Shown here: positions 8,328-15,103 of the stretch, in pieces | Layout: every line of letters starts with the position of its first letter | Numbering within the stretch: position 1 is the first letter of the stretch | Assembly: GCA_937901525.1 (NCBI GenBank) | Contig: CALDHX010000089.1 | Coordinates: 1-27,614, forward strand | Source of the DNA: an uncultured Bacteroidales bacterium | GTDB lineage: Bacteria; Bacteroidota; Bacteroidia; Bacteroidales; P3 | Direction: 5' to 3' | DNA: 27,614 nt | Made by a program: the position numbers and the translations under genes | Notes under the pieces: model-generated | Databases searched by the model: none | Told to the model about the DNA's origin: nothing | Seen by the model: the letters and a program-made list of their open reading frames with translations, nothing else

Positions 8328-8330
8328 TTG

Positions 8331-8360
8331 CAAAGATAATATGTTTTTTGAAAACAGCAA
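8331..8360 (-). promoter_or_regulatory. Promoter of the Abi-linked small RNA
   Basis: On the minus strand, TTG at 8360-8358, a 19-base spacer and TATCTTTG at 8338-8331 form a near-consensus Bacteroidota promoter. It is located between the Abi_2 stop codon and the hairpin-terminated small RNA and is far better than anything seen upstream of the Abi gene itself, so the RNA is probably made in excess over the protein mRNA. Confidence 0.7.
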
Positions 8361-8381
8361 TGTTTTTTGTTAAGAAAGTTC

Positions 8382-9350
8382 TTATTTCCACATGTTTTCG
8401 TTTTCCCAATCATTTGGAAACCCCATCGCATTTAAGTAAATAACATCTTTATATTCTGTTAAAAGTTCTTTTAGGTAATTTTTTAAAGGGTAAGTTGGGT
8501 TTATTGTTTGCAAAAGGTAATTAAGCATGCAAAGTATATAATAAATTCTAACACCTTTCCCATTGTTGTTTATATTAGTTTGATTAATCCATATCGGACC
8601 TCTGCTTTTTTTGTTTTTAAATGGCATAGGAGTAACATCTAAAACTTTATTCCAAAGACGAGAATGATGTGCACATATATTGCGAATTACGTGAATTGAA
8701 TGTATCCAAGATGAAAACACTGTATGTGGTAATTTAAAATAATCTGCAATTAGCTGTTTGTCTTTATTGTTTTTTAGATTCTTATAAATACGAGAAAGAA
8801 CGCCAAAAGTAATTGTTTCAACTATCATCCAAGAAGGAGGATTTGTAGGTTTGTTGTATTTGTTTTTATAGTGTTTAATAAATATTTCTGCTTTATCATC
8901 GTTCAGTTGATTTTGAATGTGAGATTGTATTTCTTGATAAATGTCAATTGTTTTAGAGTCGCCATTGTTAAGAGTTTTTGGAAAAGGTGGCTTAAAAATA
9001 TTTTCATCATCTTGCCAATGAGAACCGTATTTATCGCTTAATTGATTTGTTATTTGAGTTCTAACTGCAATTTCAATGTGTTCAATTGTACTAAATATAA
9101 GAAGACGTAATTTGTGGTCAAATTCGTACAATCTAAAAATCATTTCCCAAGTAGTGTTATCTTTGAAATCTTTTTGGATTTCATCATTTTTGATTTTTTT
9201 AAAAGGAGTTGTGTATGGACTTATACGATAATAGCTGATGTTTGAAAGATTTGTTTTTGCTTGTTCTTTGTTAGTAAAAGACAATCCTCTTTTTTCTAAT
9301 AATTTTATTTGATCTTCTACACTTAATGGGGGTTTATTGTATTCTATCAT
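8382..9350 (-). CDS. Abi_2 family (AbiD/AbiF) abortive-infection HEPN protein
   Basis: 322 residues, typical for the family. Conserved features are YYRISPY near residue 40, the helix EHIEIAVRTQI near 90-100, PPSWMIVETITFGVLSRIY near 171-189, and the HEPN RNase motif R-x4-H as RNICAHH (Arg223, His228) followed by SRLWN. Abi_2 proteins are phage-defence or toxin-like proteins. AbiF is considered related to the ancestor of Cas13 and is controlled by a linked non-coding RNA. No signal peptide, so cytoplasmic. The gene stands alone on the minus strand between a tRNA and an outer-membrane protein gene. No consensus promoter is visible in the ~75 bases upstream. A predicted small RNA with its own promoter lies directly downstream on the same strand. 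The family is clear; whether AbiD or AbiF I cannot settle by eye. Confidence 0.92.
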   Translation of the reverse strand: MIEYNKPPLSVEDQIKLLEKRGLSFTNKEQAKTNLSNISYYRISPYTTPFKKIKNDEIQKDFKDNTTWEMIFRLYEFDHKLRLLIFSTIEHIEIAVRTQITNQLSDKYGSHWQDDENIFKPPFPKTLNNGDSKTIDIYQEIQSHIQNQLNDDKAEIFIKHYKNKYNKPTNPPSWMIVETITFGVLSRIYKNLKNNKDKQLIADYFKLPHTVFSSWIHSIHVIRNICAHHSRLWNKVLDVTPMPFKNKKSRGPIWINQTNINNNGKGVRIYYILCMLNYLLQTINPTYPLKNYLKELLTEYKDVIYLNAMGFPNDWENENMWK

Positions 9351-9424
9351 AACACTTCTATGTGCTTTCTAATTGTAAGTATTAAATAAAATATTCGTTT
9401 GTTAAATTTTTTCTTTGATTTTTA

Positions 9425-9468
9425 AAAAAAATCCTTTGCTTTTTTTGAAAAAAACAAAGGATTTTTTT
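9425..9468 (-). terminator. Terminator after the outer-membrane protein gene
   Basis: Fourteen-base inverted repeat AAAAAAATCCTTTG (9425-9438) / CAAAGGATTTTTTT (9455-9468). The loop itself is T7-G-A7 and can extend the stem past a single bulged C. It follows the stop of the minus-strand gene at 9486 and shields the Abi gene from read-through. A- and T-runs on both sides make it symmetrical. Confidence 0.85.
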
Positions 9469-9485
9469 ATTTTTTCTTGATGTTT

Positions 9486-10112
9486 TTAATCTATTATGTA
9501 TGTGTAATTTAAGCCAAGATTGATTGTGTATTGTGTTTCGAGGCGATTGAAACCAAATTGGTATGGAAGTGAAAATTCTAATCCAAATCCATGTTTGTGA
9601 TCCATGCTTATCATTAAGCCAACTTTTGGTGTAAGTCCAAATCTCCAACCGTTTTGTCCTTCAAAGTCTCTTAGGTAGTATTCTTCTGTGGATTCTTCTG
9701 AGGAAAGTGAATAGTCGTATCGTCCCCATATTGTTCCAATTCCTAAACCTACGTATGGCTTGATTCTTTCGTTAAAGATATAATAATTAAAGTTTAAAAT
9801 CATTGGTATTTGGTGTGAGGCCCAATTGTTTTTTGTTTGAAGAAATGGACGTTTTATTGCCATAGGAACGCAATAGTTGTATCCAAATTCCAATCCTATT
9901 CCAAGTTTTGTTTCTTGCATTTGAAACTCTAATGCAAAGTGGCTTCCGTAGATATAAGTGTTGTTTTTTGCAAAATCTCCTAAGGCTATTCCTCCCATAG
10001 GTTTTACTTGGAAGAATATATCATAAGGCTCGCCACTTGCAAGTCTATGTCTTTGCGAAAAAGCACATAGACTTGTTAGAATCAATGCTAATATTAAGAT
10101 ATGTTTTTTCAT
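9486..10112 (-). CDS. Outer-membrane beta-barrel (porin-like) protein
   Basis: About 208 residues. The ATG at 10112 is preferred over one three codons upstream (10121) because it begins directly with the Met-Lys-Lys signal peptide (cleavage near CAFSQ). The mature part consists of alternating hydrophobic/polar strands rich in Tyr and Gly, such as KPYVGLGIGTIWGRY and GFGLEFSLPYQFGF, and ends on an aromatic strand (LGLNYTYI), as in the small outer-membrane barrel family common in Bacteroidota. It probably has eight to ten strands. It follows glnS by only 11-20 bases on the same strand, so it is likely co-transcribed with it, and ends at a strong terminator. The role is unknown; no ligand motif is visible. 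Confidence 0.8.
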   Translation of the reverse strand: MKKHILILALILTSLCAFSQRHRLASGEPYDIFFQVKPMGGIALGDFAKNNTYIYGSHFALEFQMQETKLGIGLEFGYNYCVPMAIKRPFLQTKNNWASHQIPMILNFNYYIFNERIKPYVGLGIGTIWGRYDYSLSSEESTEEYYLRDFEGQNGWRFGLTPKVGLMISMDHKHGFGLEFSLPYQFGFNRLETQYTINLGLNYTYIID

Positions 10113-10132
10113 AAAATTCATTGTGTTTCTTG

Positions 10133-11803
10133 TTATTTATTCCACGAATCTTTAAGTGTGCAAGCACGATTGAAGACAAGGTGATTTTCTTTTGTGTCAT
10201 AATCGGTTGAGAAGTAACCAAGTCTTTCAAATTGATACTTATCTAATGGATTTGTGTTTGCAAGGAATTTTTCTAATTTACAATTTTCCAATACTTTCAA
10301 AGAATCTGGGTTTAGATTATCAAGGAATGTTTTTCCTTCTTCTACTTTGTCTGGCGATTCGCTTTGGAATAATCTGTCGAATAAACGAACTTCTGCTTCA
10401 ACATAGTTGTTTGCATCTACCCAGTGAATAGTTCCTTTGACTTTTCTTCCATCAGGTGTGTTGCCTCCACGTGTTGCAGGGTCATATTCGCAATGTATTG
10501 TTGTAATATTGCCTTCTGAGTCTTTTTCTACTGAGGTGCATTTTACAATGTAAGCATAACGCAAACGTACTTCTTGACCTATTGCCATACGGAAGTATTT
10601 CTTAGGAGGGTTTTCCATAAAATCATCTCTTTCTATAAAGAGTGTCTTAGAGAAACTAACTTTTCTTGTTCCTGCACTTTCATCTTCTGGGTTGTTTACC
10701 GCATCAAGTTCTTCGCTTTGTTCAGGATAATTGTCAATTACAAGTTTTACAGGGTTCAAAACGGCCATTACTCTTTGTGCCTTTTTGTTTAAATCGTCTC
10801 TAAGAGCATTTTCAAGGCGTGTGTAATCAATTACGTTATCTCTTTTTGCAACTCCTATGTCTTCGCAGAAGTTTCTGATACTTTCTGGTGTGTATCCTCT
10901 TCTTCTTAGGCCACAAATAGTTGGCATTCTTGGATCGTCCCAACCACAAACGTAGTTTTCTTTTACTAATTGCAAGAGTTTACGTTTACTCATTACTGTA
11001 TAGTTAAGGTTAAGACGTGCAAATTCGTATTGATGTGAAGGGAAAATGTCTAATTGTTGTATAAACCAATCGTAAAGTGGACGGTGAATGTCAAATTCCA
11101 AAGTACAGATTGAGTGAGTTATGTTTTCAATAGAATCACTCTCACCATGAGCATAGTCATACATAGGATAAATTGGCCAAACGTCTCCTGTTTTGTGGTG
11201 ATGTGTGTGAAGAATACGATACATTATAGGATCTCTCATGTGCATATTAGTATGAGCCATGTCAATCTTTGCTCTAAGAGTTTTACTTCCGTCTTCAAAC
11301 TCGCCGTTTCTCATTCTTTGGAACAAATCAAGGTTTTCCTCAACGCTTCTGTTTCTGTAAGGAGAATCTTTTCCTGGTGTTTGAACTGTTCCTCTGTTTT
11401 CTCTCATTTCTTCTAAGGTTTGGTCGTCCACATAGGCCAATCCTTTTTTGATAAGCTCTATTGCCCATTGGTAAAGTTGTTCAAAATAATCAGAAGCGTA
11501 GTGTTCTTCTGCCCATTGAAAGCCTAACCATTTAATATCTTCTTTTATAGATTCTACATACTCTGTATCTTCTTTCACAGGGTTAGTATCGTCAAAGCGA
11601 AGGTTGGTTTTTCCACCATATTTCTTTGCTACACCAAAGTTAAGACAAATACTTTTTGCGTGTCCTATGTGTAAATATCCATTAGGCTCAGGAGGAAAAC
11701 GAGTTATTATGCTTTTGTGTTTACCGCTCTTTAAATCGTTTTCTATTATCTCTTCTATAAAATTAAGACTTGTTTTTTTTGTTATTTCTTCCTTTAATTC
11801 CAT
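10133..11803 (-). CDS. glnS: Glutaminyl-tRNA synthetase
   Basis: 556 residues, nearly the same as E. coli GlnRS (554). Class I signature motifs are present: RFPPEPNGYLHIGHAKS with HIGH at 45-48, and VMSKRKL with MSKRK at 271-275 (the KMSKS equivalent). The catalytic domain also shows LRFDDTNP and TLEFDIHRPLYDWF. The C-terminal anticodon-binding barrel follows, with YNP-like elements degenerated to EYDPATRGG and TIHWVDA. The enzyme charges tRNA-Gln with glutamine, using ATP, in the cytoplasm. The gene diverges from the DUF3109 gene across a 90-base region and is followed by the outer-membrane protein gene. Identification is certain. Confidence 0.98.
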   Translation of the reverse strand: MELKEEITKKTSLNFIEEIIENDLKSGKHKSIITRFPPEPNGYLHIGHAKSICLNFGVAKKYGGKTNLRFDDTNPVKEDTEYVESIKEDIKWLGFQWAEEHYASDYFEQLYQWAIELIKKGLAYVDDQTLEEMRENRGTVQTPGKDSPYRNRSVEENLDLFQRMRNGEFEDGSKTLRAKIDMAHTNMHMRDPIMYRILHTHHHKTGDVWPIYPMYDYAHGESDSIENITHSICTLEFDIHRPLYDWFIQQLDIFPSHQYEFARLNLNYTVMSKRKLLQLVKENYVCGWDDPRMPTICGLRRRGYTPESIRNFCEDIGVAKRDNVIDYTRLENALRDDLNKKAQRVMAVLNPVKLVIDNYPEQSEELDAVNNPEDESAGTRKVSFSKTLFIERDDFMENPPKKYFRMAIGQEVRLRYAYIVKCTSVEKDSEGNITTIHCEYDPATRGGNTPDGRKVKGTIHWVDANNYVEAEVRLFDRLFQSESPDKVEEGKTFLDNLNPDSLKVLENCKLEKFLANTNPLDKYQFERLGYFSTDYDTKENHLVFNRACTLKDSWNK

Positions 11804-11831
11804 AACGTCAAACTATTTTTCTTTGATTTTA

Positions 11832-11876
11832 GTTGCAAAAGTACGAAAATGATTTTTTATTTTTTAACTTTGCAAC
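11832..11876. promoter_or_regulatory. Divergent promoter region glnS / DUF3109, with mirrored -7 boxes
   Basis: Plus-strand -7 box TAACTTTG at 11865-11872 faces the DUF3109 gene; minus-strand -7 box TACTTTTG (11843-11836) faces glnS. Both extend outward to the same bases, giving the inverted repeat GTTGCAAA (11832-11839) / TTTGCAAC (11869-11876). The nearest TTG on each strand is 29 bases from its -7 box, longer than the usual 19-21, so the -33 elements are weak or absent. Confidence 0.6.
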
Positions 11877-11893
11877 GATAAAAATGCAATATT

Positions 11894-12457
11894 ATGTTAA
11901 TAGTTGGCAATTGTTTAGTAAGTGAAGATGTAAAAAATGAAGGATTTTCTTGCGATTTAACCAAGTGTAAAGGTTGTTGTTGCGTAGAAGGAGACGCTGG
12001 TGCACCGCTTGAAAAAAAAGAAATAGAGATAATAAAAAATCTTTTACCAAAAATAGAGCCTTATATGGAGAAAAAGGCTGTTGAAATAGTGAAAAAAGAA
12101 GGCTTTTGGCTAAAAGATGACGATGGAGATTTGTGTACAAACATTATAGATAATAAAGAATGTGTTTTTGTTAAATTTCAAGACGGTTTAGCCTTGTGTG
12201 CAATAGAAATGGCATACAGAAACGGAGATATTGACTTTATTAAGCCGATTTCTTGTCATCTTTACCCAATTAGAGTAAAGGATTATGGAGAGTTTCGTGC
12301 CTTAAATTATCATCGTTGGGAGATTTGCAAGGACGCTGTATGCAAAAAAGGAGAAAATCCTTTGTACAAAACACTTAAAGAGCCGTTAATAAGACGCTTT
12401 TCAGAGAAATGGTACAAGGAATTAGAACAAGCAATTGAGCAAGGACAAGATTATTAG
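11894..12457 (+). CDS. DUF3109 family cysteine-rich protein
   Basis: 187-residue cytoplasmic protein of the DUF3109 family, common in Bacteroidota and distantly related to the YkgJ-type zinc/iron-sulfur cluster proteins. Cysteines cluster near the N-terminus (CDLTKCKGCCC, Cys20, 25, 28-30) and recur in DLCTN, KECVF, ALCAIE, ISCHLYPIRV and WEICKDAVC. This pattern suggests bound metal, perhaps an iron-sulfur cluster. The biochemical role is not established. It heads a run with the MurL-MurD2 fusion (7 bases to its ATG) and fbp, from the divergent promoter region at 11832-11876. Confidence 0.85.
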   Translation: MLIVGNCLVSEDVKNEGFSCDLTKCKGCCCVEGDAGAPLEKKEIEIIKNLLPKIEPYMEKKAVEIVKKEGFWLKDDDGDLCTNIIDNKECVFVKFQDGLALCAIEMAYRNGDIDFIKPISCHLYPIRVKDYGEFRALNYHRWEICKDAVCKKGENPLYKTLKEPLIRRFSEKWYKELEQAIEQGQDY

Positions 12458-12464
12458 AACTAAA

Positions 12465-15089
12465 ATGAACAATAGCGAAAAATTCAATAGTTTCAGAAAA
12501 CAATATCCGCTTTTTGTTTATGAAGATTTTAAGTATTCAATAGATGAAAAGGGGTTAAAAATAGAATTTACTTTCATTAATGGAGAGCATACTTTTTCTC
12601 CAACTCTTTTAGTAGAGAAAAAGGATTTCTTTTCTTTTTCTCATTTGAGTAAAGAGCAACTTTCTTTGCTTGTTTTCAACATGGGAATGGTGGAGTTAAT
12701 ATCTTATTGGAAGGCTTTTTGCTCTCCAAGAGTTGTTATAAAGCCTTATGCCCTAAAAAAAGAACAAATAGATTTCTATAAGAAGCTTTACTATAACGGA
12801 CTTGGTGAGTTTTTCTATGTAAACGGCATAAATGTTTCGCAAGAAGAGTTTTTAAACATAGAAAATTATAGCAATAATTATACGATTGCACAATCTTTTG
12901 AAGTAGAAGATAAATATATCGTGCCAATAGGTGGAGGTAAGGATTCGGTTGTAACAATGGATTTATTGCTTTCTGCAAATAGAGATGTCGTTCCTTTTAT
13001 TATCAATCCAAGAGGAGCAACTGTGGATTGTTGTTCAATAGCAGGATTTAGTCAAGAGAGGACTTTGACTTGCAAAAGAGTGATTGACGCTCATTTATTA
13101 GAACTTAATGCACAAGGTTGCTTGAATGGGCACACTCCATTCTCGGCAATGCTTGCTTTTACTACGCTTTTAATTTCTGCACTCACAAAAAGAAAATACA
13201 TAGCTCTTAGTAATGAAGACTCAGCTTCGGAATCTACTGTCAAAGGCTCAGAGGTAAATCATCAATACTCTAAAAGCTTAGAATTTGAAAACGATTTTAG
13301 AGCCTATGTTGCAAAGTTTGTATCCGAAGACTTTTATTATTTTTCGTTTCTTCGTCCTTTGAGCGAACTACATATTGCAAAACTTTTTTCAAAACTTTCT
13401 TATCAATCGGTTTTCAAGAGTTGCAATGCAGGAAGTAAACAAAATATTTGGTGTGGTAAGTGTCCAAAATGCTTATTCGCCTTTATAATTCTTTCGCCTT
13501 TTGTTTCAAAAGAAGAATTGATTGCAATATTTTCTAAAAACCTTTTTGAAGACAAAGATTTAGAAGAATACTTTTTACAACTTTGTGGAGAAAGACAAAC
13601 AAAACCTTTTGAATGCGTAGGGACTGTAAGTGAGGTAAGGGCAGCTCTTGCTTTGTGTTTGAGAAATAGAAGAGAGGATTATGAAAACGATTACTTAATG
13701 AAAATATTTCAAAGAATTAGCCGAGCAGATGAGTGTTTTGAAAAATTAAATGAAAGAGTTTTCTTTGAGTTATCAAGCAATCATAATTTGCCTGCAAGAG
13801 ATTTAGAAATTTTTTCAAACTCTCACCTTGCAACAAAGAAGGCAGGATTGATAAAACTTTTAAAACCTCACAAAATAGCAATACTTGGCTACGGCAGAGA
13901 GGGACAATCAACTCACAAACTTATTAAAGAACTTTTGCCAGAGAAAGAAATTTTGATAGCAGATGATAAATCTCCTTTGGCCGGCTGCACCTTACAAGAT
14001 GAATGCTTGAAGAATTGCACCTTATACATAAAGACTCCGGGCATTTCGATGAAAAAACTACAAGGGCTTGATAGAGAAAAAATCACATCTCAAACAGATA
14101 TTTTCCTGCAACTATATTCTAATCAAACAATAGGCATAACCGGTACAAAAGGTAAAAGCACTACAAGTAATTTGGTTTATAAAATTCTTTTAGATCAAGG
14201 CTTTGATGTGTTGCTTGCAGGAAACATTGGAGTGCCTCTTTTAGATATAATTTCAAATATTAAAGAAAATACAATAATTGTTGCAGAACTTTCGGCACAT
14301 CAATTACAATTTATTCACACCTCGCCAAAGGTTTCAATATTGCTTAACTTATTTGAAGAACATCTTGATCATTTTGATAGTTATGAGCAATATAAAGAAT
14401 CAAAATACAACATTGCAACTAAGCAAACAAAGCAAGGTGTTTTTATTTTCAACAAAGACTCAAAGGAAATCAAAGCCCTTTTAGAAAAAACTCCATTGCA
14501 ATCAAGACAAAAACCTTTTTCAAAAGAAGAAGCAACGATTGAGGCAAATTACTTAAAGGGAGAGCATAATCAAATGAATATTCTTTCTGCCATTCTTGCC
14601 TCACAAGAGTTTGGAGCAAAGAAAGAAGAAGCCGAAACTACGGCAAAAAACTTTCAACCCCTTGCTCATCGTTTAGAATACGTAGGAGAGAAAAACGGAG
14701 TAACGTATTATAATGATAGTATAAGCACAATACCACAGGCAACAATAGAAGCTTTAAAGGCATTAAAGAAAGTTCAAACTCTTATACTTGGAGGAATGGA
14801 TAGAGGAATAGATTATTCGCCTATTGTGGAGCAAATAGGAGTGTTTGAAGTGAAAAATATTGCTTTTGTAGGTCAAGCCGGAAGGAGAATCTACAAAGAA
14901 ATGAAGGAAAAGGTGAATAATTATAATTGTCTTTTGAGTGATGACTACAAAGAAATAGTTTCTTGGTGTAAAGCAAACACTCAAAAAGAAAAGATATGTC
15001 TTCTCTCACCTGCTGCAAGTAGTTATGATATGTTTACAAACTTTGAACATAGGGGAGAGGTGTTTAAACAACTTATTAGTGAAATATAA
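12465..15089 (+). CDS. Fused MurL-like epimerase / MurD2-like UDP-MurNAc-L-alanine:L-glutamate ligase
   Basis: 874 residues from the ATG at 12465. An upstream in-frame TTG at 12435 would overlap the previous gene and is not favoured. Residues 1 to about 440 resemble MurL: GLGEFFYVNGI, the PP-loop PIGGGKDSVVT (GGGKDS 156-161), and the cysteine block WCGKCPKCLFAFIILSPF. Residues about 460-874 are a Mur ligase: GYGREGQSTHKL, ATP loop GITGTKGKST (557-566), AELSAHQLQF, NLFEEHLDHF, and NDSISTIPQATIEAL (from 750) where ordinary MurD has NDSKATN. In Xanthomonas, separate MurD2 adds L-Glu to UDP-MurNAc-L-Ala and MurL then epimerises it to D-Glu, using ATP. Here both would be one cytoplasmic protein. 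Domain calls rest on recalled motifs; activity is inferred. Alternatively the N-terminal half could be another PP-loop enzyme. Confidence 0.8.
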   Translation: MNNSEKFNSFRKQYPLFVYEDFKYSIDEKGLKIEFTFINGEHTFSPTLLVEKKDFFSFSHLSKEQLSLLVFNMGMVELISYWKAFCSPRVVIKPYALKKEQIDFYKKLYYNGLGEFFYVNGINVSQEEFLNIENYSNNYTIAQSFEVEDKYIVPIGGGKDSVVTMDLLLSANRDVVPFIINPRGATVDCCSIAGFSQERTLTCKRVIDAHLLELNAQGCLNGHTPFSAMLAFTTLLISALTKRKYIALSNEDSASESTVKGSEVNHQYSKSLEFENDFRAYVAKFVSEDFYYFSFLRPLSELHIAKLFSKLSYQSVFKSCNAGSKQNIWCGKCPKCLFAFIILSPFVSKEELIAIFSKNLFEDKDLEEYFLQLCGERQTKPFECVGTVSEVRAALALCLRNRREDYENDYLMKIFQRISRADECFEKLNERVFFELSSNHNLPARDLEIFSNSHLATKKAGLIKLLKPHKIAILGYGREGQSTHKLIKELLPEKEILIADDKSPLAGCTLQDECLKNCTLYIKTPGISMKKLQGLDREKITSQTDIFLQLYSNQTIGITGTKGKSTTSNLVYKILLDQGFDVLLAGNIGVPLLDIISNIKENTIIVAELSAHQLQFIHTSPKVSILLNLFEEHLDHFDSYEQYKESKYNIATKQTKQGVFIFNKDSKEIKALLEKTPLQSRQKPFSKEEATIEANYLKGEHNQMNILSAILASQEFGAKKEEAETTAKNFQPLAHRLEYVGEKNGVTYYNDSISTIPQATIEALKALKKVQTLILGGMDRGIDYSPIVEQIGVFEVKNIAFVGQAGRRIYKEMKEKVNNYNCLLSDDYKEIVSWCKANTQKEKICLLSPAASSYDMFTNFEHRGEVFKQLISEI

Positions 15090-15103
15090 AAAAGTAAATC
15101 AAT

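Noticed and set aside
8221..8409. Minus-strand 62-codon ORF
   Set aside because: Starts inside the Abi_2 gene, crosses the predicted RNA promoter and terminator, and shows no protein features.
8070..9350. tRNA-associated integrative element carrying the Abi gene
   Set aside because: No integrase, no direct repeat of the tRNA 3' end further along, and base composition matches the neighbours.
9382..9648. Minus-strand 88-codon ORF
   Set aside because: Out-of-frame shadow of the outer-membrane protein gene running through its terminator.
12435..12464. TTG start for the MurL-MurD2 fusion
   Set aside because: Overlaps the DUF3109 stop and adds ten residues without homology; the ATG at 12465 is well spaced.
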